From contig WPIO01000056.1 in the NCBI GenBank assembly GCA_009760855.2, positions 1,710,001 to 1,755,000 on the forward strand: a DNA stretch of 45,000 nt, written 5' to 3'. Position 1 is the first letter of the stretch. Every line of letters starts with the position of its first letter. Below, in pieces: positions 23,901 to 35,634 of this stretch. The translations under genes and the position numbers were made by a program. Origin of the DNA: Cristatella mucedo. Its lineage: Eukaryota; Bryozoa; Phylactolaemata; Cristatellidae. The notes beneath the pieces are model-generated. The model was not told where the DNA came from. It did not search any database and saw only the letters and a list, made by a program, of their open reading frames with translations.

Positions 23901-24345
23901 TAGCAGTTCTCAACCTGTGGGTCTCGACCCCTTTGGGGGTCGAACGACCCTTTCGCAGGGGTCGCCTAAGACAATCGGAAAACACGCACTTCCACATTTT
24001 GCATGCAATAATTTTGTGTTTGGAGGTCGCCACTCTCCTACTGCCGACTATGGAACAACTTTTTCAGCAGTCCTGAGCTGCTACTTCTATGCTACTCACT
24101 ACCTCAACTGCTCTCCTGACTCTGCTATGCTTCCCACTTTCTCTTTGTTGCGTGAGACGAAGTCTGTTGGCTACCGAATGCGTACCGAAAGCCGCTTAGG
24201 CTGTGAGTGCGCTATACAAAACTCTCCTGCGTAACACCCACATGGTCTTTATGACTTTGTGGAGTTACAGACGGAGATACATTACATTACATTGCCACAA
24301 CATGAGGAACTGTATTAAAGGGTCGCTGCAAGTATGCCGCTCTCT
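23901..24345 (+). mobile_element. SPIN/URR1-like hAT non-autonomous element, split by a LINE
   Basis: The left end TAGCAGTTCTCAACCTGTGG is followed by GACCCCTTTGGGGGTCGAAC, CAGGGGTCGCCTAAGAC and ATCGGAAAACAC; after a 260-bp insert it continues with ACAACATGAGGAACTGTATT and AAAGGGTCGC. This order matches the hAT group that includes SPIN and rodent URR1 elements. The right terminal repeat (expected GGTTGAGAACC) is lost after about 24330, so the right limit is approximate. No transposase frame. Confidence 0.88.
24034..24293 (+). mobile_element. LINE 3' end inserted in the hAT element
   Basis: 260 bp matching the 3' end of the LINE at 10044-10320 (reverse orientation), including TTCCCACTTTCTCTTTGTTG and GCGCTATACAAAACTCTCC, and ending in (TACAT)n. 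It is flanked by GCCAC at 24029-24033 and 24294-24298. Removing it restores a continuous hAT sequence. Confidence 0.93.
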
Positions 24346-26467
24346 CACAATCATAGACATAGTGAGCAGCCACTTTGACTAGCTGAGGCCTGCATTCCAT
24401 GCTCTTATCCGATTATCGTTTCCAAGCGGCAGACAACAGCTCTGTGGGTAGGCTACCTGGAATGGATCAGACCATGGATCACCTGGATCAGGACTGTGGA
24501 CTGTTCACTTGATACCACTTGATAGTTGGCGTTGGCTCTGAAGGAGTCAGTCTTCGTTGCAATCGAAGTTCCGTGCCTCATCTCCTCTTATGCTACTCCC
24601 TGTACTCAGTCGTCGCTTAACTCTTCACTGGAATACCTTCGTCTCGTCCTGCTCCAAGCGATTGACCATTTAATCTGAGCAGAAAGAAGACAAGCTTCTC
24701 AGCTGTAGCAGCCTTCCAAAAACTTTCGCCCCCTAGGATATTCGAGGAGTGGCTTGGGTCGTGAATGACTCAGGTATCAGCTCCTGCATTATGCATTGGG
24801 TAGCTTCGGCAGTAAACGGCAGCTCATTCCAAACCGGGACAGTTGGCGGCTTTGGGGCAGATCAGTCAGAGCTTCTGGGCACTCTCTTTGGTTGAGTGAT
24901 GATGATTTGTGAACGCCTTGTGACATGCAATGCTCACAAGCTGTAGCTCAGTGAACAGGGAGAGGTCGAATTGCCAAGCACAGCAAGTCAAGCAGGAGGA
25001 GAGTGTGGGCTGGCTGTACAAATCGGTCAGAAGCCTCAATGCTTTGAATCAGACCAGTTGCAGGTGTTGCACATCAATTATCAAATCAATTGCTCAAGCA
25101 TCTTTATTTCCTCTAGAAAATATACGTGCTTGGTGCTTGTACACAAACTCTGTGCACCCTGGGATGCTAAATAAACCCTCGAGTGGTGCAGTGTTTTAAG
25201 AACTGGCAGCAAGCTTGCCGCCGTTGGGTGAATTTTCTACTTTAAAACAACGCTGATGGCAAAGGGTGAGTAAAAACCTTCATTGGTTTACTAGACAAGA
25301 AAGTGAGGCAAAATGAACTTGCTACGATGGTTGTGGATACAACTTCAGGTTTCTGGCAAAGTCACTTCTTAAAGGATATTTCATTATAGTACGACCAAAG
25401 CAATTCCCACACCAATGCAATACGGATACGACAAGTGCACTTCTTTCGAATGCAAAGCTCTACGGGCTGTGCTTACTGCTAGGAAACCTCTTCAGCAACG
25501 GTTATGCTTAGATCCAACGTGACTTGATGCAATCACAGCCCTAAGTCAACCCGTGGTTTAACAAGATGCAAGAATCTGATTATGCAAACATGGCCGCAAG
25601 AAATCGGCCCCAAGTGCCCCAATGCAAATGAGCAATAAATGAATTAGATGTATTTTTAAGACAACGCAGAATCTAGACGTGCTTGGTGTACCAGCTACAT
25701 GAGCTGAATTTAACTTGCACCCCATAGTTTTTGCGAACGCTTTGTAATACCTTTAGACTGTCATAGTTTTTCATTTCTCCGAGATCAACTTAGACTCATT
25801 GAACAGATAAAAATGTAGGTCCTTATTTAATAGGCAATTCAATTGAATGCCTTTCTGCCCTGGCCTCATAAAAGGCTTCTTGCCTATTATCGAACTATGT
25901 CTGACGTGCAGGTGTGCATGTATGGTCATCCATGTGTGTCAAATTTCGGCAATTTCTGAAGAACTGCTAAATATGAAGATGTACTATTCGAAAGAAGAAC
26001 CCTTTGCAAATTCAGTTCGTTATACTTGTAATGGGTGCGACGTCACTGCAATAAAATCCCATTCGAGCAATCGTACTACGTTGGCAGCTCAAATAAACAT
26101 GCCAAACAAGCTCGGAGCTTAGCTCATTTATCACACCCAGTGGCCCTCTACCAATGGAAGCACGTTAACCTTTTTAGCCAACAGTGATTCCTCGTTAACA
26201 CGCTAGTCGTCTGGTGGTATTTATAAAGACCCGAAAATGTTATTGTTTGTCGGGATACTCTTTGTACGCAAAGTTTTTGAATCACTACGGTAAACAGAAT
26301 GCACCAATAAATATTTGCAGCTGACCCGTCGGCTACATTGTGAATGGGGCTGAACAGCAGTGAGGGAAAATAAATGTGACTGTTCTCTGTCAGTGGCAGA
26401 AGTCTGTTCCTTCATTGCTCCTCTGACTACTCCGGTTTGCGAGCTACTCTTCAATCTCTGCTCTCGT

Positions 26468-26470
<3 letters not shown>
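24346..26470. other. No gene recognised
   Basis: AT-rich to moderate DNA. Frames of up to 91 codons (25847-26122) lack motifs. Isolated AATAAA-like hexamers occur without coding context. Confidence 0.5.
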
Positions 26471-26522
<52 letters not shown>

Positions 26523-26595
26523 CCCTCTCACTCTCTCTCTCCCTCTTTTTCCCTCTCCCTTTCCCTGCTCTCTCTCTCTCTCTCTCTCTCTCTCT
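26471..26595 (+). repeat. (CT)n / pyrimidine tract
   Basis: Two CT runs separated by a mixed pyrimidine stretch (CCCTCTTTTTCCC). Confidence 0.97.
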
Positions 26596-26924
26596 ACGGC
26601 TTTCTGCTTTGCAGCCCTCCTCCGGAACTCCCTCCTTTGCTTTCAATTTCTTTTTTTCTGCCGGGGTTTCTATCTTGATTTTGTGCTTGCATCTGAGAAG
26701 CAGGCATGCCTTTAGCCATCTACCTCTGTACGCACACCAAGACTATGTAAGAATACATTCCAGCAGTGGATGAGGCTATTTTCTATGCCACCATTACTAT
26801 TTACACGAACAGTTAGAATTAACATTGCCTTGTTAGCTGGCATCTGCTGCTCCATGCCCCTGGGCTGCTAGAGTCACGGAGCTTGAGCAAGGCCTCAATG
26901 GAGCGTGGCACTGCAACAAAATAC
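26596..26924. other. Nothing recognised
   Basis: Pyrimidine-rich start, then unremarkable unique sequence. Confidence 0.5.
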
Positions 26925-27076
26925 AATTCATTTGTATGAGAACCCCTAAGAGAACTTAATCTCTATTCAGGCACTGCGCATATGCTGCAGGGCTCGAGCC
27001 CATGACCATGGTAATCAATTGCATTCACCTTGGCCTTGATCGATGCGAGCACCTGAACCATTGGCCTAAACCAACA
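26925..27076 (-). mobile_element. SINE-1 copy
   Basis: Minus strand: GGGCTCGAGCCC replaced by GGGCTCGAGCCCTG, AGAGATTAAGTTCTCTTAGG and ATGAATT tail, all shared with the copies at 7671 and 9756. The head has a small insertion (CAATTGCATTCACC on the plus strand). Confidence 0.88.
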
Positions 27077-28534
27077 AAGCGTTCGTCTGAGCGATCGCGA
27101 TTTCGGAGTCCTTCCCAGATCTGCCGACTGATTGTTGTGAGCATGTCACGTTCAATGCGGCCCGGCCTCATAGCCAGCTAGCTGCCAGCTCCCCATGTTT
27201 TGCTGCTGCTGCTACTGCTGCTGCTGGATGGATGGTATATTTCCGTACCGCCATCTTCGATTGCAGAGCTTGCAGTCTGGCACGTGCGTCGCACATGTTT
27301 CCTGTTGATTTCCCAATACTCGAAAGCGCCCACTATGTGGACAGCACATGGCCGACCCTTGCTGTAAGACTAGGCAGCCGTTAATTGATGACAATCGCCA
27401 CTGCAGAATGAAAAGAGCATGTTCGTGGATTTTCGTGCGTCACAAATTCCTTGGCCGCAATGCATGCCCCTCGAGCAGTGGTTGGCCCAGACGTCTCTGG
27501 CTGCATCTCCGAGAAAGTCATCAGTCTGCACTCTGATAAGCTCCACCCCGGAGCGATGTTAGCTACAGAGCACCTGGATACAGATACCCTGCTTTACTCG
27601 TGCGATTGAACGTGTAGCACCGGCTGCCTCGTCTCTTTAAATGCCCGCAGAAGCAGCAGCGTTGGCTGATGCACTGTTAGCATGAATCTGGATGAATTCT
27701 CTAGCAGCACCATGGACATCACTGACCCTTGAGAATGCTCGCTTCTACTGAGCCACTCATCGGATGTGATATTGCCGTCCCCGAGTCGCACATCGGGTCT
27801 GAGGCGGTGCAACTCTCACAGAGCCACTGGGTCTTGCTTCTTGTAGGTAAATATGAATGGTGGGTGTGAATCGGCATTTTGTTGTTGTTGGATCAGTTGG
27901 ATCTTCGTGGCATCAGGTTCAAAGTCAGCAATCCAACTGGGCACGGCCTATTGACGATGTGGTCAATCTACTCCATGCCTACCTGAAGCAGCAAAGACAA
28001 GACCAACTGAATGTCCTCCAGAGCCACGGAGCCACAGATCGATTTGCCAATAGCTGCCATATGCTCTGTGCATGCGCGGTTTGATCGGTGACATCTTGCT
28101 AGTTCAATTTGACTTCCCGAAACTGCCAAGAAATTAATTGCTGCTGGCAGAGCTGCTGTGCCAATGAGCAATCGAAGCTCAGCTCTCGCTCTGAGCATTG
28201 CTGGGATGGCGTTCTTTAGCCGAACCGAGCTGAAGGTCGCCGCTTTGCGCAGCAGCCGAGGCACAGCTGGCTGCTGCCGGATGGATCGAGCTCGGGCTGG
28301 TGACCTCGGGCCATCCAGTCAGCACTCACCGACCACCGTAAAAGCTGCCAGGAGCCTCGGCCTCGGAGAGGACTAAAAGAAAGCTGGATGGTAGCTATAG
28401 CAAAAGAGATAGAAAAGGGTAGGGTGATCGACAACTCTATCGACGGCAGACGTGTGTGTGTGTAAATATGGAGTGCATCAGAAGGAAAAACGAGCGAATG
28501 CTTTCACTCGTTAAATCGGCAATCGAGAGATAGA
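27077..28534. other. No gene recognised; short CTG run
   Basis: An imperfect CTG run lies at 27203-27228. Open frames of 60-98 codons overlap on both strands without motifs. Confidence 0.5.
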
Positions 28535-28720
28535 TAATAGTAGTAGTAATTATGATAACGATAAATTTGCATAGCTTCTCAAGAGAATCAAATCTCTTTC
28601 TGTGCCGGTGGTATATGCTGAAATGGAAGCGAGTCGAGTGGCTAGTCATAGCTAGGCACAGTTTCTGAATACAAGTGCACACCAGATTCAAGCCCTGATC
28701 TGGACTTGTTGTGATTTGGA
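28535..28720 (-). mobile_element. SINE-1 copy, diverged
   Basis: A decayed B box (GGGCTTGAATC on minus), AGAAAGAGATTTGATTCTCT, CTATGCAAATTTAT and an ATT/ACT-rich end identify it. The middle is degenerate. Confidence 0.65.
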
Positions 28721-29920
28721 GACTCTCCTTCGTCTGCCCTTCCCCCGAAATTCTGGGCGCTGTATTTTCATAGGAGTGACCGATAGAGAGTGAGAGCGAG
28801 AGGCGGCAAAGAAAGAGATCAAGGACTAAACTTGAAGAGAAGGTCAGGAAAATCAAGCGATTGAGACATAAATGCATCACAAGGAGATAAAGAGGAACAG
28901 TGGGAGCTTGAAGAGTTAGAGAGAGTGGGTGAGCAGGAGAGTCACAGCAAGCAAACGTCATGGAGAGAGAGAGTGTGTGGTTCGTGAGATTCGTGGAAGC
29001 AAAAGAGGTGGGAGCGAGTTAGGGAGAGTGAGGGGAGTGAGAAAGAGTGAGAAAGAGCGATGAACCAACTAGCTCAGTGCACTCCTGAGCACGTGAACGA
29101 TCCCCAATACAATATGGTAGCTCGTACACAGCCAGCTGCAGTGAAGGCAGCAGTGGGGGTGGACGCATGCAAAGAATGAGGCCAAGCATCAGCAGCTCAT
29201 TAACAGACGGAAGTGCACTTTTTCTGCAGCACTTTTACGACTACGAAAAAGCTGCAGGCCGGAATCGGATCGTATCGAGACAGCAGCAGCACGTGTGCAG
29301 CAGCGGGGCAGGCGCACGTGCGACGAGGAGGCTGCTGCCCACTGCTGCCACTGGCGCCGTGCTGCTGCTCTAGCGAAGGCCCTCAAAAGCCAGCCACAAA
29401 AGTCATCCGCTCTTCGCTCATTGGAAACAGTGCTTGGCTCTCCTTAATCGCCACGGGAGCGATCGCTTTTACACGGCCGCCGGCAGTCTGCTAAAGCGCA
29501 AGGCAGGGTGGCCAAATCACTCACACGTCAGCTCTCATCATGGGCATCGTTAATCAAGGGCGAATATAAACGTATTAGCCCACCGTATCCAGCCAGGGCA
29601 ACTGCTCGGCAACTGAGACTCTTAAATGGTTAAAGCGGCCATTTCGACGATCAACAGCACCTGCAGTTTTGAGCAACCGCCGGCGAGCAGAATTCCTTTT
29701 GTGATCTCACCGCTGCTTTGCCGGCGCCGGGAGTCTGAGCCTGATGAAAAGCGCAGAAAGGGGGCGACTTTTTGGTTGTTAATTGGTGGCATTCTTCGAG
29801 GCCTAGCATTTCTGTCAAGTAAAACAAGCACATCCAGGCAGCAACAGGGAGTGGCGTTTGAAGGCTACTAGCTATGGTACTGCTCAGCTCGCATGCTGCA
29901 CAGCCACCATGCCAAGCTCT
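28721..29920. other. Purine-rich then CAG-rich DNA, no gene recognised
   Basis: 28790-29060 is rich in GAGAGTGAG-type repeats. 29280-29370 has CAG/CTG-rich, CpG-bearing DNA with frames on both strands. No splice-flanked coding motif seen. Confidence 0.45.
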
Positions 29921-29921
29921 T

Positions 29922-29961
29922 CCCCTCTCTCCCTCACTCTCTCTCTCTCTCTTTCCCTCAC

Positions 29962-30046
<85 letters not shown>

Positions 30047-30114
30047 CGCTCTCCCTCTTGCTCTCCCTCTCTCTCCCTCTCCTTCTGCCTCTCTCTCTTC
30101 TTCTCCCTCTCTTT
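29922..30114 (+). repeat. (CT)n tract with interruptions
   Basis: A pure CT core at about 29970-30041, with CTCC/CTTC variants either side. It ends TCTTTCAGGG, which looks like a splice acceptor, but the following frame has no recognisable product. Confidence 0.95.
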
Positions 30115-31405
30115 CAGGGAGCTTGAGGCCAAATACAGTTGCCAGCATGGACCAAACTGCACGATGCAGACCAGCAACAGAGACCTTTCAAAATGTGCTG
30201 TGTCACTGGCTCCGTCTGGCGTCTTGCCCATGCTTGGCTTGACACGCTGAGAAGTCGGGGAACCGCAGGCCTCTGCTATGAGTTGCTCCTGGCTGCTACA
30301 GCAGCTACGACACTCACTGCATTGTGATGCAGTCAAACCTGGCGGCAGTTGTGCCTAAGCGAGAGTCGTGGGCGGACAGGGCCCGAGGGTGATGACGGGG
30401 CAGCAAACGAAGCAGCCAAACGCGTGTCCGATGTTGATCGACCGTCAACTACATCGTGGCAGCACGATGAACGTCTTCAGCTGACGATCCGAGAGCCGAC
30501 AAGCAGTTGATCGGCTGCCGATCGGTTGCTGATCAGCAGCTGGCGTGAAAAAATATCAAAGAAGACCTAGCAGAAGAGGGCGGCAGCTTGACTCTCCAAC
30601 ACGAGCATCTCGATTCTGCCACAATCAGCTCGGCCGTGTGCGATTGCTGCGATTGAAGGGGACGAGTGACCGACGGAGGGTTCGGAAAGAAGGGCTCTGC
30701 CACGACGACGAAGACGACGAAGATGGCAACCTTTGCCCCCCCCCAAGACAAAGATCCATCCACAAGCACGTCTTCAGAGTTGCAGCGTTCAAAGTCGACA
30801 AAGTTTTAAGCCAACCCTGGAGCCGGTTGTAGTCGGCAGAGACGTAAGCCCCGTGCGACAGAGGTCTCCTCAGCACCAGCGATTCCGTCGTGCGTATTCG
30901 TGCTCGCTGGCCCGGCGGCCTCGGATGCATCGGCTTCATTCGTGCTCGCGCCCGACTCGACACGCAGAGCGAGAGCAAGCAGAGCAGGCGGGGCTGCTGC
31001 AACTGCATCGGCATTCGCTCGCTCGAGCCACGTCCGTCGGCTTCCGGCTGGCCCACGAGCGCCACCTATCGGAGTGGGACCGACCGAACCTTGGTCAGTC
31101 GTCGAGAGCTAGGAAGGACGTTCGGCGTCGTGGCCCATAGTGCTGTCGGGCCGAAGCGCGGAAAATACTTGTGGATAGCCCGTCAACCGACCGGAAGGAC
31201 ATCGTTGCCAGAAGCGAGCTCGGCGATCAAACCGGGGCCGTCGAAAAATGGTGGCCAGCATGCGACAGCGGCCGCAGGGGCTGCCGGGACGACCGGGAGC
31301 TGCCGAAGCTGGCTCCGTGGGTGGGCTAGCGATCTCGTCGTACTGGGGGGGATGGCGGCTACGAGAACCGGAGAGCCTCGATAGAGCGAGAGAGGGAAGA
31401 GCGCT

Positions 31406-31406
<1 letters not shown>
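30115..31406. other. CpG-rich DNA, no gene supported
   Basis: Frames of 95-164 codons overlap in several phases across 30545-31384, rich in Arg, Ala and Ser, without domain motifs. A poly-C run sits at 30739-30747. Confidence 0.45.

Positions 31407-31458
<52 letters not shown>
31407..31458 (+). repeat. (GA)n microsatellite
   Basis: About 52 bp of uninterrupted GA. Confidence 0.97.
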
Positions 31459-31461
<3 letters not shown>

Positions 31462-31732
31462 GAGAGACTCGCTCTGGCAGTCCGGCGCGTAAGCTCTGAG
31501 AGCTTAGGAGTCCGCGTCTGAGCGGGCGGCGGCGGTATTCCCTTCGTTATCGAGCGAGGCTTAAACGGGATTTCGCCTTCCGAATGCGGCTTCGCTGCGC
31601 AGGCCGCCGGCAGCGTCTTAGGCGCTTCCTAGAGAGCCCGTCTTTTCCGGTCCTGGCCGACGGCTTTTCTAGACACCTGTCGGGCGCGGCTGCGCCCGCA
31701 CGGCTAGCTTTTAAGAACAGCTCTACATCCCA

Positions 31733-31934
31733 TTAAACGAGCGTCACCTCGTGAAGTATTTGACGGGTATTATCTAGCGCGGCGCCTCGTGGATTCCGCT
31801 GGGCCCGCTGCGCCGTTTCCACGCGCTGCTTCGGCCCGGCGAGCCGGCGCAGCGCGAGGCACAACTTTTCCAACTCCTCGCCAATCGCTTGTATCTCTCG
31901 TAAAGTGCTAGCGGCCTTGGCGCCTACTGTTCCA
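31733..31934 (-). CDS. Candidate terminal exon, helical C-terminus, unknown protein (partial)
   Basis: A 215-codon minus-strand frame (31733-32380) has a distinct last third. After a possible acceptor GCGGCGGTCAG|T at 31935, it encodes 66 residues including LREIQAIGEELEKLCLALRR, a heptad-like amphipathic helix, and ends ILHEVTLV-TAA. The opposite strand is closed by stops, unlike most GC-rich false frames here. No upstream exon or poly-A signal found and the family is not recognised; a chance frame remains possible. Confidence 0.28.
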
Positions 31935-32449
31935 CTGACCGCCGCCCAGCTAATCACGCCGCTTCCAGAGCAGTCGGGGAGGGCAATTGCTGCAGAGCTC
32001 TGGCAGCTAAATAAACGCTCTGCTTGAACTTCTGTGCGGCCTTGATTGAAGCGGCGAGCGCTGGCGGGAATCGACGATGGGTATACGAGCATATTTGAAT
32101 ACGCTTGGTCTGGCTTGGATAGGCAGAGCGCAGACAAACTGGTTCTTCGTGCATTTGCGGCGACCTTCCGTCTAGACTTCTCTAACTCACCAATTGCAGG
32201 TCTTCGCGCCTGCATATTATTATCCATGCGCCTGTTATTGCAGTAAGAAGCGTCCGGTTGATGCATCCGGCTCTGCAGCTCAGCTCGGCTCTTGGAGATT
32301 GCCACGCTACACGCGATTCTCGTCGACCTGCACTCGCTGCCCGTCGAGCCACGTATCGACTTTGTGGTTCTGTCAGTCACTTTTAAGTCCTTTCATTTTC
32401 ATTTTCCTTTCAAATGGCCCACTAGATGCTGCTATCAACAGACATGTCT
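31935..32449. other. Nothing firmly recognised
   Basis: Contains the N-terminal part of the 215-codon frame, which looks random in composition. Confidence 0.4.
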
Positions 32450-32550
32450 AAGCTTCTTTTTAACTGTCGTCACGTCAGGAGATGCCCTGACGTCAGTCGC
32501 GAGCGAGTTCCAGGAGTTGGGGCTTTTGAACTAATCACGAATCGTCGCTA
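32450..32550 (+). repeat. Dispersed repeat with CCTGACGTCAGTCG, copy 1
   Basis: Matches 37463-37560 over about 95 bp: GTCAGG-G-TG-CCTGACGTCAGTCG, then GAG-TCC-GG--TTGGG. The core TGACGTCA is a self-complementary CRE-type octamer. Confidence 0.7.
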
Positions 32551-33877
32551 CCACGCTTGAGGTGGCGGCGGTGGTCCAGAGGAAGTCCTGATCGAAGTTC
32601 ACAAGGTCGTCTCCGAATCATTCATCGCCCGAACGCGATTTTCGTGTCCAATGCACGCTCACCCCGCCATCCGACGACCCCACCATTCCGCTCTCGCAGC
32701 GAAGCGCGTGCAGCTGTCGCTGAGAGCTCGCGATGTGCGAGCGACCGCATCCTCGACAATTGCAACCATTTTCTTAGCCGGCACGAAGCGAGAGAAGAAA
32801 GAGAAGAAAGCCGCCGCCGCCGCATGTACGTATACGTATATGCATATAAATAGCACGTCGGACGCTCACTGCTATTCCTGTACACAATGGCCGCTGCTTA
32901 ATGCTCCAGGCTTTCGCATTGTGCTCTGGCATCTGACCTTGACTGACCTAGACTTGCTCCCCGGGCGGAGCGCTTGAAAAGACCTCCGAGACGGTCGGCT
33001 TCCCTTTGACAATCAGCGCGCCTTAATTCTCGCCCAGATGGCCCTTTGGGTCGTCTCTCGCGGTGCCATGCAAGTCCGCTTTGACCGTGTGTGCGATTCT
33101 GGTTACTTCCGGCTGCGAGCACACGCCGAGTCTGGGTTGAGCACCCTGCACACAAACAAAGGAGCTTTTTCTTCTTGGCCCTCGAGAGGCCGAGCTCCGC
33201 CGTCGGAGCAGCTGGATGGGATAGTGCCGCCGTCGGAGCAGCTGGATCGACGCAGCCGGCCAACAGAACCACTACCCGTCCTTCCCCCATGTTGGATCGA
33301 GGTTGCCCGAGCTGTGTCGCCCGTGTCAGCCACTCAGTTTGGACTCATGGCGCGCTGAAGTGCTCAGCGACCGTTCCAGCTCTCGATGCATCGTCCGTGG
33401 CTCCCATCGCAAGGGACAGCTGCTTTACCCGAGATCTCAGCCGCTGGCTATTTTGCAGTACCACCAAAAAGCACCAGATTCAGTCTCTCGCAAGCGCTCG
33501 ACCAAATAAACTATGCGTTTCTCTGCAACCGCGATGTCTCAGCGGTGCCACCGAAGTGCTGCCACCGTTGTAGCTGCCTCTGCAGGCCACTGCGACTGCT
33601 ACCTAAGCCGCCAAAGATGACGAGTAGATTCCTGCTCAATCCTGTGCTCATTACTTTGAGACAGCAGTCCGATCGGCGATAATGTCAATGCTTGACTCGA
33701 TGTCAATTTTTGAGATCGATGTTGTCGATGTTGTCAGTGCTTGAAGATAAATTCGCTGCGTGAGCGCGCGTGTAAACGGCAAGCTTTTAGCTTTGGCCGC
33801 TACTTCGTAGCTGCTGTAGCCAGGAATCCAGAGGACCGCTGAGCCAACGACGGCCATTTCTCAAATGCTAGAAAAAC
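32551..33877. other. CpG-rich DNA, no gene supported
   Basis: Overlapping frames up to 160 codons (33091-33573) have no motifs. A 21-bp direct repeat (CCGCCGTCGGAGCAGCTGG...) occurs at 33197 and 33227. 33711-33738 repeats GATGTTGTCGATGTTGTC. Confidence 0.45.
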
Positions 33878-33987
33878 AATAATAATAATAATAATATTAA
33901 CGCACTTGCATAGCGTCCTCGGATAACGTAATCTCTTACTAAGCATTGTACATGTGGCCCAGCTAGACTCGTTGAGTTGAGCGCCTT
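33878..33987 (-). mobile_element. SINE-1 fragment
   Basis: A plus-strand AATAAT run, then TTGCATAGCGTCCTCGGATA and AATCTCTTACTAAGCATTGTACAT mirror the SINE-1 tail, followed by a weak B-box region. Confidence 0.6.
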
Positions 33988-34467
33988 CCGCTTCTGCTAC
34001 CTTCCCTTCGTCTTCCGCTGCCTCAGACTTGCTGGCGGCCGGCGTCATCGCCGCTCGAGGCGCTCATACATACTCACGAATGGTGACTGAAATAGTGGCC
34101 AGAGTTCAGCTCGTAGCCCATAATTTACCACTCAGTCCGTTCCAAATTGTCTAGTGTCTGCAAGCGTCGCGTAGTGATCAGAGTCGGTTGTAATGGCCGG
34201 ATTTTGCACCGGTCGGGTCGCTGCCATCGTTGAACGCTGCCGATGGTAGAAAATGCACTTGCAGCCAAACCACGCGCTCGGGCAATCGGCTAGCATCGCC
34301 ATTTAAAGCCACAGCGAGAAATTACGAAAGCGACATTCCGGCTAGAGCACACCCAACCTAGGACTTCGACGAATAAGAGCATGATGTCATCCAATTAAAT
34401 CTATCCGAAATACGGTTTATATAACGAGTTTGATATCTTTGTCAACAACTGAGCCTTTTCGCTCCGC
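33988..34467. other. Nothing recognised
   Basis: Unique-looking sequence. Confidence 0.5.
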
Positions 34468-34632
34468 TTTGAACGATTGGGTCGCAGTCTGGGCAGCAGT
34501 AATGACAGTTCTTTGAACGATTGATCGAGAGCCGCTGTAATAGCAGCTCTTTGAACGATTGGGCGACGGCCGTAGTAATAGCAGCTTTTTGAACGATTCG
34601 CTGAGGGCCGGCCGCAGGTATTGCAGCTTTTT
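34468..34632 (+). repeat. Degenerate tandem minisatellite, 38-44-bp units x4
   Basis: Units start TTTGAACGATT at 34468, 34512, 34550 and 34588 and end near AGTAATAGCAGC. The spacing is 44, 38 and 38 bp. A partial fifth end (GCAGCTTTTTG) follows. Confidence 0.9.
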
Positions 34633-35398
34633 GCCGGACTCCCGCTCTCCGTCGGGTCAAGGAAGCTGCCGCGCTAGTTTTAGACTCTCGGGAGCCAGCC
34701 CTTTCCTTCACTTCTTCCTCCGCCGTTGCACGTGGCTATATTGGGCCGAGTTACGAAGCAGCGGTGGCGGCGGCTTCGGCGGCGGTGGCTGTGCACAATG
34801 AGTGAACTAGTTTGGCCGAGATCAATCGTGCACACTATAAAAACCTCACCGGGGAACAAGTTCGACGCCTGATGAAACTGGGTGCTGCATTTTTCCTTTC
34901 CCTACTATTAGGTTTCGACCATCATCTCAGTGCAGCTGCAGCTCGTATTTGGCATCGTCGTCCAGAGGGTGCAGAATGCCAATGCTGACGCCGCTTGACC
35001 TTCAGCACAATTCGCCTGCGCGTATGACGGCTATCCAAGGTCGGCACTACATCGTGCGAAAATGGCTCAGCTCAAAACCAGCCTCGATCATTTGAAGATT
35101 ATCTCCATAGATTATCGTCAATAATGTACGAGGCTGTCGGCAGCGATTACAAAGTCGACAGAAGCTTACAAGATTCTTGTCGTTCCGGTGTCGTGCACGA
35201 GCTTAGATGTTGTAGCCTCGGCTAGATATCGCACTACCGCGTATCGGATCAGTCGCGACCTCGCGGCAATCCGCCGGGTGCCGGGGCCGCTGTACCGCCA
35301 GCGCCGCTTCACACGCCGCCTGTCCGCACGCCGCGTCTCTAGCAGGAGCTTTGATCTAACGTATATCCGCACGTAGCTCAACGACGAGCTACGAGGAC
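34633..35398. other. No gene recognised
   Basis: CpG-rich at 35220-35350. The frames there (90 codons minus, 62 plus) are Arg-rich and overlap. Confidence 0.45.
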
Positions 35399-35494
35399 TC
35401 AGCAGGCGCCGCGCTGGAGAGAGCTCATCGTGCATCATCTTCAGCGTGACGTCCGCGACACGTCACTCAGCAGGTGCCGAGCTGGAGAGAGCTC
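35399..35494 (+). repeat. Direct repeats CTCAGCAGG-GCCG-GCTGGAGAGAGCTC
   Basis: Two 29-bp copies (35399-35427, 35466-35494), differing at about two positions. Confidence 0.9.
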
Positions 35495-35510
35495 TCTAGG
35501 GCGAATGCAG

Positions 35511-35615
35511 AGCTTAAGCGGCTTCCTGTAGGCAAAAAAGGCAGCCAACAGACTTCGACTCACACACGCAAAAGAGAGAAGGTGAGAAGTATGGCCGAGT
35601 GACTAGAGGGCCATT
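35511..35615 (-). mobile_element. LINE 3'-region fragment
   Basis: Plus-strand AGCCAACAGACTTCG and AAAGAGAGAAGGTGAGAAG parallel AGCCAACAGACTTCGTCTC and AAGAGAAAGTGGGAAG of the LINE at about 10167-10210. Only about 100 bp survive. Confidence 0.75.
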
Positions 35616-35634
35616 CAAAAGAAGTGACTAGTAA

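Noticed and set aside
26221-26773. Poly Ser-Leu / Glu-Arg proteins, also at 18654-18956, 29651-30336 and 44207-44504
   Set aside because: Translations of CT/GA microsatellites.
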